This document shows, piece by piece, positions 17,072 through 26,135 of a stretch of 64,000 bases of DNA. The first letter of the stretch is position 1, and each line of letters starts with the position of its first letter. The position numbers and the translations under genes were made by a program. Under the pieces are notes generated by a model. That model did no database searches. It was not told the origin of the DNA and saw nothing but the letters and a program-made list of their open reading frames with translations. The stretch is from NCBI RefSeq assembly GCF_026341515.1, contig NZ_JAPEOK010000001.1:7998001-8062000 (forward strand), read 5' to 3'. The DNA is from Streptomyces sp. NBC_00878. Lineage in GTDB: Bacteria > Actinomycetota > Actinomycetes > Streptomycetales > Streptomycetaceae.

Positions 17072-18304
17072 GTGGCTGGTCGTGGGCGTGCGCCGAGGTG
17101 GATGGTGGGAGTGCTGCTGGCCGGCCTCGTCGGCCCGGCCGGTCTGGTCGGCTGTGGCGGGAGCTCGGGGACCGACAGCGCCGCCTCCGACGTCCGGCGC
17201 GTGCTCGACCGACGGGCGGCGGCGGTGCGCGGCGGCAGCGAGGGGGAGTTCGTGGCGACGGAGGCACCGGCCACCGTCGCCATCGGTGAACGGGCCGCCG
17301 CGCGCACCGAGTTCAGGAACCTGCGGGCGGTCCCGCTCACCGAGTGGTCGTACCGCGTGACCGGCTTCCACCGCTCCGGCGACCGCGCCACGGCCGACGC
17401 GGAGCTCCGCTACCGCATAGCGGGCTACGACAAGGCCCCCGTCGTCACCGCCCGCACGCTGGGCCTCGCGCGGGCCGACGGACGCTGGTACGTGACCGCC
17501 GACCGGCCCGCCAAGGACGTCGGCCAGCAGTTGTGGGAGCAGGGGGCCGTCCTGGCCGTACGCGGCGAGCGCAGCCTCGTCCTGGGCGTCGGGCAGCCGC
17601 GCGCCGCGCTGCGCGGCTACGCGGAGCTGGCCGACCGCGCGGTGCCCGCGGTGCGGGAGGCGTGGGGCGAGGACTGGTCGCGGCGGGTCGTCGTCCTCGT
17701 ACCGAAGTCGCTGGAGGGGATGGCGGGGCTGCTCGGGGCGCCCGCGTCGGGGTACCGGGGGATCGCCGCGGTCACCACGGGCGAGGCGGGAGGATCCGTG
17801 AAGGCGCCCGCCGACCGGATCATCGTCAACCCCGACGCGTACGGGGTGCTCGGCGCCTTCGGGCGGCAGGTCGTCCTCACTCACGAGACGACCCATGTCG
17901 CGACCCGCGCTTCGACCTCCGCGGCCACCCCGCTGTGGCTCTCCGAGGGGTACGCGGACTGGGTCGGCTACCGCGGCACCGGCCGTACGGCGACGCAGGC
18001 CGCGCCGGAGCTGGCGCGGGCGGTGGCCGAGGGGCGGGTGCCGGCCGCGCTGCCGGGCGACGGGGACTTCGGGTTCGGCGGGGACGCCGGTTCGCTGGCG
18101 CGGGCCTATGAAGGTGGGTGGCTGGCCTGCCGGTTGATCGCCGAGCGGTGGGGCGAGGTGCGGCTGGGGGAGTTCTACCGGGCCGTGGGGGAGCGGGAGA
18201 AGCGGGCCGGGGCCGTGGAGGCGGGGATGAGGGAGGTCCTGGGTACGTCGCTGGAGGAGTTCACGGGGTTGTGGCGGGCGTATGTGCGGGATCGGCTTGG
18301 GTGA
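17072..18304 (+). CDS. Lipoprotein with gluzincin-type HExxH motif (putative metallopeptidase)
   Basis: 410 residues. Lipobox LVGC gives acceptor Cys28 after a short hydrophobic signal. The N-terminal half (about 35-155) resembles a nuclear-transport-factor-like fold pattern (GFHRSGDRATADAELRYRIA). The C-terminal half contains HETTH (residues 271-275) and, about 20 residues later, LSEGYADWVGYRG, which supplies the third zinc ligand Glu. This spacing is that of gluzincin peptidases. It starts 33 bases after the second NlpC/P60 gene on the same strand, so it may share its transcript. A role in surface protein or wall maintenance is inference. Confidence 0.82.
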   Translation: MAGRGRAPRWMVGVLLAGLVGPAGLVGCGGSSGTDSAASDVRRVLDRRAAAVRGGSEGEFVATEAPATVAIGERAAARTEFRNLRAVPLTEWSYRVTGFHRSGDRATADAELRYRIAGYDKAPVVTARTLGLARADGRWYVTADRPAKDVGQQLWEQGAVLAVRGERSLVLGVGQPRAALRGYAELADRAVPAVREAWGEDWSRRVVVLVPKSLEGMAGLLGAPASGYRGIAAVTTGEAGGSVKAPADRIIVNPDAYGVLGAFGRQVVLTHETTHVATRASTSAATPLWLSEGYADWVGYRGTGRTATQAAPELARAVAEGRVPAALPGDGDFGFGGDAGSLARAYEGGWLACRLIAERWGEVRLGEFYRAVGEREKRAGAVEAGMREVLGTSLEEFTGLWRAYVRDRLG

Positions 18305-18314
18305 CTGGTGACTG

Positions 18315-18425
18315 GTGCGGGCCGGTGGGGGCTGGTCGCGCAGTTCCCCGCGCCCCTGAAGGCGCGCGGTTCCCCGGGCCCCTTGAGACGCGTGGTTCCC
18401 CGTGCCCCTGAAGGGGCGCCCCTGT
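18315..18425. repeat. Dispersed family A repeat between convergent genes
   Basis: Contains GGGCTGGTCGCGCAGTTCCC followed by CGCGCCCCTGAA, then two degenerate partial copies of TTCCCCGCGCCCCTGAA in tandem. It fills the gap between the lipoprotein gene and the convergent glycosyltransferase gene and may act as a bidirectional terminator. Confidence 0.75.
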
Positions 18426-18442
18426 TGTCGCCGACCTTTTGG

Positions 18443-19675
18443 TCAGGAGGTCAGCGTCTCCTGGGTGCGGGCCGTCTGAGCGGGCACCCCGGGCAGGGGC
18501 GGGTACGACACCGTGTCGCGCCAGAGCAGGGTGCCTGCGGTGACGGACGCGGCCACCAGCAGGCCGTTGCGGATCACGAGCAGCGTGATGCCGAGGCCGT
18601 CACTGCCGACGACGTTGGCGAAATAGATGGGGAATTCCAGGACCGTGAAGAAGCACGCCGTCAGGACCATCCCGGCCGGCAGCCCCATCCGGCTGCCGCG
18701 GAAGACCAGACACACGGCGGCCGTCCCGACCAGCCACACCATGTACTGCGGGCTGATGACCCGGCTGGTCGTCGTGAACAGGAGTACCGCCACGAACGAG
18801 GCGTCCGCGAGCGTGTGCGCCAGGAAGCGCGTCGCCAGCAGCCGCCACATCAGGAGCCAGCCGAACGCGAGCGACGTCAGCAGCAGGGCCACCGTGCTCA
18901 CCAGGTCGACGTACGGGCCGAGGAACTCCACCGAACCGTAGTTGAGCAGCACCTGGCCCTCCCAGCCGTGGTGCCGGGCGATGTGGAAGACCAGGGAACC
19001 GAGGGACTCGACCTCGGTGCCCCGGTCGCGCTGGTAGGTCAGGAACGCGAACGCGCCGGGCATCGACACCGCGAACAGCAGCGCGAGCCCCCCGGCCGTC
19101 GTCGCCGCCGCGCCCCACGCCTTCCGCTTCGCCGTGCCCACGAGCAGCAGCGCGGGCCACACCTTCAGCAGCGCGGCGAACGCGGCGAGCGCGCCCATCG
19201 CGCGCGGATGCCGCGCCCCCGCGAGGATCGCGGCCACGACGACGGCCGTCACCATCACGTCGTACCGGGAGTACACCGTCGGCCCGAGCAGCGGCACGCC
19301 CACCACCCACACCCAGACGCCGGCCAGCGACTTGCCGGGACGCCGGCCCGCGTACAACAGCAGTCCGAAGGCGACCAGGTCGGCGAGGAAGGCGAGGACG
19401 AAGAACGCCGACGTGTAGGCGAGGAAGGGCAGCAGCGCGGGGGAGAGGATCGCGAGCGCGGCGGCGGGCGGGTACTGCCAGGTCACGTCGCCCAGCGGGA
19501 AGGTGCCGGTGCTCAGGACCTCGTACCAGCTGCGGTAGATCACCGCGACGTCGCTCGTGACGTCGGGACCGGGGAAGATCCACACCCTGAAGACGAAGAG
19601 CAGCAGCATCAGCCTGGTCAGGCCCCAGGCCCCCACCAGCAGAAACGAGAACCTCTCCCCGCTCGCTCCCGTCAT
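18443..19675 (-). CDS. Integral membrane glycosyltransferase, GT87/mannosyltransferase-like
   Basis: 410-residue protein with about ten hydrophobic helices and an early acidic/aromatic loop (GPDVTSDVAVIYRSWY, TWQYPPAAALA) as in polyprenyl-phosphate-dependent GT-C mannosyltransferases of actinobacteria. SRYDVM lies after the fifth helix. The upstream in-frame extension to 19888 is rejected because ATG 19675 has GAGGA upstream and begins just before the first helix. It is divergent from the PimB'-like gene, so the two probably serve the same glycolipid or lipoglycan pathway. Donor and acceptor are not identifiable from sequence alone. Confidence 0.78.
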   Translation of the reverse strand: MTGASGERFSFLLVGAWGLTRLMLLLFVFRVWIFPGPDVTSDVAVIYRSWYEVLSTGTFPLGDVTWQYPPAAALAILSPALLPFLAYTSAFFVLAFLADLVAFGLLLYAGRRPGKSLAGVWVWVVGVPLLGPTVYSRYDVMVTAVVVAAILAGARHPRAMGALAAFAALLKVWPALLLVGTAKRKAWGAAATTAGGLALLFAVSMPGAFAFLTYQRDRGTEVESLGSLVFHIARHHGWEGQVLLNYGSVEFLGPYVDLVSTVALLLTSLAFGWLLMWRLLATRFLAHTLADASFVAVLLFTTTSRVISPQYMVWLVGTAAVCLVFRGSRMGLPAGMVLTACFFTVLEFPIYFANVVGSDGLGITLLVIRNGLLVAASVTAGTLLWRDTVSYPPLPGVPAQTARTQETLTS

Positions 19676-19814
19676 GCCCACCTGTCCTCTTCCGTACGGA
19701 TCCTGTGTGCGGCCATGATTCCCCGCGCGGCTGTGGGAGAGCCATGAAGCGGGGCCGTGCGGAGGTGCGAGGTGCCCGTTCGGTGCTGCCGTGCTTTCGG
19801 TACTGTCGACCGCG

Positions 19815-20957
19815 ATGCACAAGACCCTGATCGTGACCAACGACTTCCCGCCGAGGCCGGGCGGCATCCAGGCCTTCCTGCACAACATGGCGTTGCGCCT
19901 GGACCCCGAACGGCTCGTCGTCTACGCCTCCACATGGCAGCGGGGCAGGGAGGGAATCGAGGCGACGGCAGCCTTCGACGCCGAACAGCCCTTCGCCATC
20001 GTACGCGACCGAACAACCATGCTGCTGCCCACTCCGAGGGTCTCCCGGCGGGCCGTGGGGCTGCTCAGGGAGCACGGTTGCACATCGGTCTGGTTCGGTG
20101 CCGCGGCGCCCCTCGGGCTGCTGGCACCCGCGCTGCGCAAGGCGGGCGCGGAGCGCCTCGTGGCCACGACGCACGGGCATGAGGCGGGGTGGGCACAACT
20201 GCCGGGCTCACGCGGGCTGCTGCGCAGGGTCGGCGAGTCGACGGACACGATCACGTACCTCGGCGAGTACACGCGCTCGCGGATCGCCGCCGCGCTGACG
20301 CCGGAGGCGGCCGCGCGGATGGCCCAACTGCCGCCGGGCGTCGACGAGAAGACCTTCCACCCCGGCTCGGGCGGCGACGCGGTCCGCGCGCGGCTCGGCC
20401 TGACGGACCGTCCGGTCGTCGTCTGCGTCTCCCGCCTCGTCCCGCGCAAGGGCCAGGACACGCTGATCCTCGCCATGCCGCGCATCCTGGCGAGAGAGCC
20501 CGAGGCGGTGCTGCTGATCGTCGGCGGCGGGCCGTACGAGAAGGACCTGCGCGCACTCGCGCGCGAGGCCGGCGTCGCCGACTCCGTACGCTTCACCGGA
20601 GCCGTCCCCTGGTCCGAACTCCCCGCCCACTACGGCGCCGGCGACGTCTTCGCCATGCCCTGCCGCACCCGGCGCGGCGGCCTCGACGTCGAGGGCCTCG
20701 GCATCGTCTACCTGGAGGCCTCCGCGACCGGCCTGCCCGTCGTCGCCGGCGACTCCGGCGGGGCGCCCGACGCGGTTCTCGACGGTGAGACCGGCTGGGT
20801 GGTGCGGGGGGGCTCGCCGGAGGCGGCGGCCGACCGCATCACCGCGCTCCTGGCCGACGAGGAGCTCCGTCGGCGGATGGGGGAGCGGGGTCGGGAGTGG
20901 GTCGAGGAGAAGTGGCGCTGGGATTTGCTGGCGGAGCGGCTGAAGGAGCTGCTGTAG
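19815..20957 (+). CDS. GT4 glycosyltransferase, PimB'-like phosphatidylinositol mannosyltransferase
   Basis: 380-residue GT-B enzyme. The N-terminal HKTLIVTNDFPPRPGGIQAF carries the GGIQ loop; VVCVSRLVPRKGQDTLI starts the C-terminal Rossmann domain, and DVEGLGIVYLEAS is the E-x7-E nucleotide-sugar motif. The overall pattern matches actinobacterial PimB' (second mannosylation of phosphatidylinositol mannosides) rather than a generic GT4 enzyme, but other mannosyl- or glucosyltransferases of family 4 cannot be excluded. ATG 19815 is chosen over an in-frame start at 19791. No Shine-Dalgarno is obvious. Divergent from the membrane glycosyltransferase. Confidence 0.85.
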   Translation: MHKTLIVTNDFPPRPGGIQAFLHNMALRLDPERLVVYASTWQRGREGIEATAAFDAEQPFAIVRDRTTMLLPTPRVSRRAVGLLREHGCTSVWFGAAAPLGLLAPALRKAGAERLVATTHGHEAGWAQLPGSRGLLRRVGESTDTITYLGEYTRSRIAAALTPEAAARMAQLPPGVDEKTFHPGSGGDAVRARLGLTDRPVVVCVSRLVPRKGQDTLILAMPRILAREPEAVLLIVGGGPYEKDLRALAREAGVADSVRFTGAVPWSELPAHYGAGDVFAMPCRTRRGGLDVEGLGIVYLEASATGLPVVAGDSGGAPDAVLDGETGWVVRGGSPEAAADRITALLADEELRRRMGERGREWVEEKWRWDLLAERLKELL

Positions 20958-20990
20958 GGGGGAGGGGGCGGCGGCGGAAGGTTGTCGGGT

Positions 20991-21130
20991 GGGTGCGGGC
21001 CGGTGGGGGCTGGTCGCGCCCCGCGGCGGAGCCGCAAATGTCACAGCCCCGCGCCCCTGAAAAGACGGTGGGTGCAGCCCCGGCCCCTTTAGGGGCGCGG
21101 GGAACTGCGCGACCAGCCACAACGCACCCG
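20991..21130. repeat. Composite of two inverted family A repeats
   Basis: The first part (GGCTGGTCGCGCCCCGCGGC, then GGAGCCGCAAATGTCACAGC) is the reverse complement of the repeat at 2992-3070. The second part, CCCTTTAGGGGCGCGGGGAA then CTGCGCGACCAGCCACAACG, is an inverted copy of the standard core. Together they form a large palindrome between the convergent PimB'-like and FadD genes. Confidence 0.78.
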
Positions 21131-21185
21131 CACCGTCACTATCACCATCGCCATAACCGCGCCACAAGGCGTCCCCGGTGGGGGC

Positions 21186-22982
21186 TCAGCCCCGATAGAT
21201 GGCCTCGATCTCGTCCGCGTAGTCCTTCGCCACCACATTGCGCTTGAGCTTCAGGGACGGCGTGAGGTGGCCGGAGTCCTCGCTGAACTGGGAGGCGAGA
21301 ACACGGAACTTCCGCACCGATTCCGCCTTCGACACCGCGGCGTTGCCGTCGTCGACAGCGCTCTGGATCGCCGCGAGCAGATCCGGATCCTGACCGAGCG
21401 ACGCCGCGGTGGAACCCGCCGGCTTGCCGTGCTCGTCGGCCCAGCGCCCCAGGAACTCCTCGTCGACGGTGATCAGCGCGCCGATGAACGGCCGCCCGTC
21501 GCCCACCACCATGCACTCCGCGACCAGCGCGTGCGCGCGGATCCGGTCCTCGATCACGGCCGGGGCGACGTTCTTGCCGCCCGCGGTGACGATGATCTCC
21601 TTCTTGCGGCCGGTGATCCGCAGATAGCCGTCCTCGTCGAGCGTGCCGATGTCCCCGGTGTGGAACCAGCCGTCGGCCAGCGCCTCGGCGGTCGCGGCCT
21701 CGTTGTTCCAGTACTCCTTGAACAGGTGCTCGCCGTGCAGCAGCACCTCGCCGTCGTCCGCGATGCGGATCACGGAACCGGGCAGCGGCTGGCCGACCGT
21801 GCCGATCTTCGTCCGGTCCCAGGGGTTGAAGGCGGTGGCCGCACAGGACTCGGTGAGGCCGTAGCCCTCCAGGACCGTGAAGCCGATACCGCGGAAGAAG
21901 TGGCCCAGGCGCTCGCCCAGCGGGGCGCCGCCCGAGATCGCGTACTCGCCCTTGCCGCCGAGCACCGCGCGCAGCTTGCTGTAGACGAGCTTGTCGAACG
22001 TCAGGTGCTTGAGCCGCAGGCCGATCGACGGGCCCGACGGGGTGTCCAGCGCGCGGCTGTACGCGATCGCCGTGTCCGCCGCCTTGTCGAAGATCTTGCC
22101 CTTGCCGTCCGCCTGCGCCTTGGCTCGCGCCGAGTTGTAGACCTTCTCGAAGACGCGCGGCACACCGAGGATCAACGTCGGCCGGAACGAGGCCAGTTCG
22201 TCGGTGAGGTTCTTGATGTCCGGGACCATGCCCAGCTTGATCGGCGCCATCATCGGCGCGACCTGTACGAGCCGCCCGAAGACGTGCGCGAGCGGCAGGA
22301 AGAGGAGCACCGAACACTCGCCCGTACGGAACAGCGGGCGCAGCCGCTCCACGATGTTGCCGCACTCGGCGAAGAAGGCGCGGTGGGTCAGCACGCAGCC
22401 CTTGGGGCGTCCGGTCGTGCCGCTCGTGTAGACGATGGTCGCCGGGTCGTCGGCCTTGGCGAACGAGCTGCGCTCCTGGACGACGGCGTCCGTGACGTCC
22501 TCGCCGGCCCGGCCCAGCTCGTCGACACCGCCGCCCTCGATCTGCCAGACGTGCTTGAGGTGGGGCAGCCGGTCGCGCACGGACTCAACAGCGGCCGCGT
22601 GAGCGTCCAGCTCCACGACGACCGCGGTCGCGCCCGAGTCGCCGAGGATCCACTGCACCTGCTCCGGCGAGCTGGTCTCGTACACCGGCACGGTGACCGC
22701 GCCCGCGCTCCAGATCGCGAAGTCCAGGAGCGTCCACTCGTAGCGCGTACGCGACATCAGGCCGACCCGGTCGCCAGGCGCCACGCCCGAGGCGATCAGG
22801 CCCTTGGCGGCGGCCTGTACCTCGGCGAGGAAGGCGGTGGCCGTGACATCCGTCCAAGTGCCGCCGACCTTGCGGGCAATGACCGCGACGTCCGGGTGCA
22901 GCGTCGCGTTTCTGTGGACGATGTCGGTCAGATTGCCGTCCGCAGGGACCTCGTACAAAGCCGGAAGGCTGAACTCGCGCAA
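21186..22982 (-). CDS. Long-chain fatty acid-CoA ligase (AMP-forming)
   Basis: 598-residue ANL-superfamily enzyme of the FadD15 type. It activates long-chain fatty acids to acyl-CoA through an acyl-adenylate. Motifs are the P-loop IVYTSGTTGRPKGCVLTHR near residue 187, the GYGLTESCA segment near 370, the DGWFHTGDIGTLDEDGYL hinge region and GRKKEIIVTAGGKNV with the C-terminal catalytic part. Length and the N-terminal start are normal for actinobacterial homologues. Its upstream region, shared with the metallophosphoesterase gene, holds a candidate operator and a short tandem repeat. Confidence 0.94.
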   Translation of the reverse strand: MREFSLPALYEVPADGNLTDIVHRNATLHPDVAVIARKVGGTWTDVTATAFLAEVQAAAKGLIASGVAPGDRVGLMSRTRYEWTLLDFAIWSAGAVTVPVYETSSPEQVQWILGDSGATAVVVELDAHAAAVESVRDRLPHLKHVWQIEGGGVDELGRAGEDVTDAVVQERSSFAKADDPATIVYTSGTTGRPKGCVLTHRAFFAECGNIVERLRPLFRTGECSVLLFLPLAHVFGRLVQVAPMMAPIKLGMVPDIKNLTDELASFRPTLILGVPRVFEKVYNSARAKAQADGKGKIFDKAADTAIAYSRALDTPSGPSIGLRLKHLTFDKLVYSKLRAVLGGKGEYAISGGAPLGERLGHFFRGIGFTVLEGYGLTESCAATAFNPWDRTKIGTVGQPLPGSVIRIADDGEVLLHGEHLFKEYWNNEAATAEALADGWFHTGDIGTLDEDGYLRITGRKKEIIVTAGGKNVAPAVIEDRIRAHALVAECMVVGDGRPFIGALITVDEEFLGRWADEHGKPAGSTAASLGQDPDLLAAIQSAVDDGNAAVSKAESVRKFRVLASQFSEDSGHLTPSLKLKRNVVAKDYADEIEAIYRG

Positions 22983-23170
22983 GACTGCTGCTCCTCATAG
23001 GGCGCCGACGCCACGACTTCGTGTGATGCGACGGAGCGGTCCAAGGCTCGGGCAAATGCTCGGGGACGGGATGCCGAAACCCTGAGCATGACTGGACTGC
23101 CCGGACGTTACCCGCCGGTACTGCTTCTTCGACAGGGGGGTCGGTCGAGATGTTCCCCGCGTCACACGCG

Positions 23171-23206
23171 TTGGTGTTCCACTTGGTGTTCCTCTTGGTG
23201 CTTCTT
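23171..23206. repeat. Three tandem 12-base units
   Basis: TTGGTGTTCCAC, TTGGTGTTCCTC and TTGGTGCTTCTT follow one another directly in the divergent promoter region. They are pyrimidine-rich on one strand and unlike the local composition. Confidence 0.7.
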
Positions 23207-23226
23207 CGCGCAGGGTAGTCCACCAC

Positions 23227-23246
23227 GTTACTGACTGGCAGGTAAC
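23227..23246. promoter_or_regulatory. Candidate operator before the fatty acid-CoA ligase gene
   Basis: GTTACTGACTGGCAGGTAAC has perfect 5-base outer arms (GTTAC/GTAAC) and a partly symmetric centre, a size and shape typical of TetR-family fatty-acid regulators. The cognate regulator is not in the window. Confidence 0.4.
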
Positions 23247-23301
23247 CGCAGGTCCGCCCGCGCCTACTCACGTTTGCTCCACAGGCTTACCCTTGATCGC
23301 C

Positions 23302-24126
23302 ATGGCAGGCACACATGGTGGTAACGGCGGCGACTCGCGCGGCGAGAACCGCGAGACTCCACGGACCAGGGTCCACGTCGTGAGCGACGTGCACGGCAAC
23401 GTCCGTGACCTGGCCAGAGCCGGTGACGGCGCGGACGCCCTGATCTGTCTCGGCGATCTGGTGCTCTTCATCGACTACGCCGACCACTCGCGCGGCATCT
23501 TCCCCGACCTTTTCGGCACCGAGAACACGGACCGCATCGTCGAACTCCGCACCGCCCGCCACTACGAGGAGGCCCGGGCGTTCGGCGCGCGGCTGTGGGC
23601 GGGCGTGGACCGCGGACCCGCCATCGAGAAGGCCGTACGCAAGCAGTACGCCGAACTGTTCGCGGCGTTCCCCACTCCGACGTACGCCACCTACGGCAAC
23701 GTCGACGTGCCGCCTCTGTGGTCGGAGTACGCCGGGTCCGGCACCACCGTGCTCGACGGCGAGCGCGTCGAGATCGGCGGCCGGGTCTTCGGCTTCGTCG
23801 GCGGGGGCCTGCGTACGCCCATGCGGACGCCGTACGAGATCAGCGACGAGGAGTACGCGGCGAAGATCGAGGCCCTCGGCGAGGTCGACGTGCTGTGCAC
23901 GCACATCCCGCCGGAGGTCCCCGAGCTCGTCTACGACACGGTGGCGCGGCGCTTCGAGCGGGGGAGCCGGGCACTGCTCGACGCGATCCGGCGCACCCGG
24001 CCGCGGTACTCGCTCTTCGGCCACGTCCACCAACCGCTCGTGCGGCGGATGCGGGTGGGCGCCACGGAGTGCGTGAACGTCGGGCACTTCGCCGGAACGG
24101 GGAAGCCGTGGGTGCTGGAGTGGTGA
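23302..24126 (+). CDS. Calcineurin-like metallophosphoesterase
   Basis: 274-residue protein with the dinuclear metal-site motifs in order: DVHGN near residue 33, ICLGDLV near 52, YGNVD (GNHD-type motif) near 131, a CTHIP histidine near 200, and LFGHVHQP near 240. It hydrolyses a phosphoester of unknown identity; the family includes protein phosphatases and nucleotide phosphodiesterases. ATG 23302 is preferred to the TTG nine bases upstream. It is divergent from the fatty acid-CoA ligase gene and followed by a small SRPBCC gene on the same strand. Confidence 0.9.
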   Translation: MAGTHGGNGGDSRGENRETPRTRVHVVSDVHGNVRDLARAGDGADALICLGDLVLFIDYADHSRGIFPDLFGTENTDRIVELRTARHYEEARAFGARLWAGVDRGPAIEKAVRKQYAELFAAFPTPTYATYGNVDVPPLWSEYAGSGTTVLDGERVEIGGRVFGFVGGGLRTPMRTPYEISDEEYAAKIEALGEVDVLCTHIPPEVPELVYDTVARRFERGSRALLDAIRRTRPRYSLFGHVHQPLVRRMRVGATECVNVGHFAGTGKPWVLEW

Positions 24127-24273
24127 GGGCCGGCGGCGCCCGCGGGCCCGGGGCTCGCCGCCCGTCCGCCGCGCGGTAGCCTTCACGCTGCATACACAGG
24201 CAAGAAGCGTTCGTACCTCGAAGAACACCCCGAACACCCCTTTGTCCGGACCGCATCTGGAGGAGCCACGGCG

Positions 24274-24717
24274 ATGGCGGAACACACCAGCTCGAGCATC
24301 ACGATCGAGGCGGCACCGGCCGACGTCATGGCGGTGATCGCGGACTTCGCCCGCTACCCGGACTGGACGGGAGAGGTGAAGGAGGCGGAGGTGCTCGCCA
24401 AGGACGAGCAGGGCCGCGCCGAGCAGGTACGCCTCGTCATGGACGCGGGCGCCATCAAGGACGACCAGACCCTGGGCTACACCTGGACCGGCGACCACGA
24501 GGTCTCCTGGACCCTGGTCAAGTCCCAGATGCTCCGCTCCCTCGACGGCTCGTACATCCTCAAGCCCGCGGGCACCGGTGCCACCCAGGTCACCTACCAG
24601 CTCACCGTCGACGTCAAGATCCCGATGCTGGGCATGATCAAGCGCAAGGCGGAGAAGGTCATCATCGACCGGGCGCTGGCGGGCCTGAAGAAGAGGGTGG
24701 AGTCGGGCGAGAAGTAA
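24274..24717 (+). CDS. SRPBCC/START-like ligand-binding protein
   Basis: 147-residue single-domain protein of the polyketide cyclase/dehydrase type helix-grip fold. SSITIEAAPADVMAVIADFARYPDW is the usual N-terminal strand-helix, and the C-terminal long helix is MIKRKAEKVIIDRALAGLKKRVE. It probably binds a hydrophobic molecule in its central cavity. There is no linked polyketide cluster, so a housekeeping lipid-related role is more likely than a biosynthetic one. A strong GGAGGAG Shine-Dalgarno lies 10 bases before the ATG. Confidence 0.9.
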   Translation: MAEHTSSSITIEAAPADVMAVIADFARYPDWTGEVKEAEVLAKDEQGRAEQVRLVMDAGAIKDDQTLGYTWTGDHEVSWTLVKSQMLRSLDGSYILKPAGTGATQVTYQLTVDVKIPMLGMIKRKAEKVIIDRALAGLKKRVESGEK

Positions 24718-24728
24718 CCCACTCACCC

Positions 24729-24885
24729 AGCCTGTCCGGCGTTTGAGGACGAGCGCGTTCAGCGCGATGCGGGGGTCTGGGGGCGGAGCCCCCAGAAAGG
24801 GACGATGGGGTCCACCCGCTCATGGGGGTCCCCCCCGCTCGAGCGAAGCCGAGAGTGGGGGAGAAGCCGAGAGTGGGGGAGGGCA
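24729..24885. repeat. Dispersed family B repeat (GTCCGGCGTTTGAGGACGAG type)
   Basis: After the SRPBCC gene: GTCCGGCGTTTGAGGACGAG, a GGGGGCGGAGCCCCC hairpin, AGGGACGATGGGG, then GCTCGAGCGAAGCCGAGAGT and two copies of GAAGCCGAGAGTGGGGGAG. The same series appears twice, in opposite orientations, between pfkA and trpEG (about 35085-35345). Confidence 0.78.
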
Positions 24886-24950
24886 GGGGCGGTGGGGGCG
24901 AAACCCTCTCCGCTCAGCCCGCCGGCCAGGCACAGGTACCGTTGACCTAC

Positions 24951-26135
24951 ATGCGCACCATCCTGATCACCGGCCCCGGCGGCTCCGGCCGCACCACCGT
25001 CGCCGCGGCCACCGCCCTGGAAGCCGCCCGCCAGGGCACCCGCACCCTCCTGCTCACCGCCGACCGCACCGACACCCTCGGCCCCATCCTCGGCACCCCC
25101 ACCGGCGGTACCCCCACCGAAGCCGCCCCCCGCCTCACCACCTGGCGACCGGACGCGACCGAGGACTTCCGCACGGACCTCCTCGCCTTCCAGGACCGCG
25201 CCGCCACCGCCCTCGACCTCCTGGGCGCCACCCGCCTGGACGGCGAGGAACTCACCCCCCTCCCCGGCGCCGAGGAACTCACCTTCCTCCGCGCCCTGCG
25301 CGACGCGGCCACGGCGGCAGACACGTACGACCTTCTGGTCGTCGACCTGCCGCCCACCCCGCGGGCACTCGCCCTCCTCGCACTCCCCGAACAGCTGCGC
25401 CGCTACCTCCGCCGCCTGCTCCCCGCGGAGCGCCAGGCCGCCCGCGCGCTGCGCCCGGTCCTCGGCCGTCTCGCCGGCGTCCCGATGCCCGGGGAGTGGC
25501 TGTACGAGACGGCGGCCCGCTGGGACGTCGAACTGGCCGCCGCCCAGCTGGCCGTCGAGGACCCGGCCACGACCGTACGGCTGGTCGCGGAGCCGGGCCC
25601 GGCCGGCACCGACGCCGTACGCGACGCCGCCACCGGCCTCGCCCTGCGCGGCCTGCGCACCGACGCCCTGATCGCCAACCGCGTCCTGCCCGACACGTCC
25701 CCCGACACCTGGCTGGCCACCCTCGCCGTCCAGCAGCGCAAGGCGATCGACGAGTGGAGTGACGAGTGGGGGCAGACGTACGACGTACGCGAGATCCCCC
25801 ACCTGGGCCGGGACCCGCGCGGCACCGAGGACCTCGCCGCGCTGCCCGTGCCCGCGCCGGGCGACGCCCCGGGACCGGTCGAGTGGCCCGTCGCCGACCA
25901 CCTCGCCGACGACGGCGTGCTGGTCTGGCACATCCCACTCCCCGGCGCGATACGCGAGGAACTCGACCTCGTACGCCGGGGCGACGAACTCGTCGTCACC
26001 GCCGGGCAGTTCCGCCGGATCGTCCCGCTCCCCTCCGCCCTGCGCCGCTGCACCGTGGACGGTGCCTCCCTGCGCGAGGGCGAACTGCGCGTCCGGTTCG
26101 CACCGGACCCGGACCTGTGGCCGCGGGGGAAGTGA
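24951..26135 (+). CDS. ArsA-like P-loop ATPase
   Basis: 394-residue deviant-Walker NTPase of the ArsA/GET3 group. The P-loop GPGGSGRTT lies at residues 8-16; its lysine is replaced by Arg, unlike the GKGGVGKT of canonical ArsA. LLLTADRTDTLG is the switch I-like segment, and LVVDLPPTPRALALLALPEQ is the Walker B/ATPase motif DxPPT. The C-terminal VTAGQFRRIVPLPSALRRC with LREGELRVRF is the ArsA HSP20-like domain. ATG 24951 is chosen since upstream in-frame codons are repeat-derived. Metal resistance is unlikely: no arsB or other ars gene is nearby. The 3' end runs straight into a 33-base tandem repeat. Confidence 0.85.
   Translation: MRTILITGPGGSGRTTVAAATALEAARQGTRTLLLTADRTDTLGPILGTPTGGTPTEAAPRLTTWRPDATEDFRTDLLAFQDRAATALDLLGATRLDGEELTPLPGAEELTFLRALRDAATAADTYDLLVVDLPPTPRALALLALPEQLRRYLRRLLPAERQAARALRPVLGRLAGVPMPGEWLYETAARWDVELAAAQLAVEDPATTVRLVAEPGPAGTDAVRDAATGLALRGLRTDALIANRVLPDTSPDTWLATLAVQQRKAIDEWSDEWGQTYDVREIPHLGRDPRGTEDLAALPVPAPGDAPGPVEWPVADHLADDGVLVWHIPLPGAIREELDLVRRGDELVVTAGQFRRIVPLPSALRRCTVDGASLREGELRVRFAPDPDLWPRGK

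Larger units (their letters stand above)
22983..23301. other. Divergent intergenic region, fadD-like / metallophosphoesterase
   Basis: 319 bases with no gene. It contains three consecutive 12-base units beginning TTGGTG (23171-23206) and an imperfect 20-base palindrome GTTAC-N10-GTAAC (23227-23246), both listed separately. Promoters for both genes should lie here. Confidence 0.5.
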
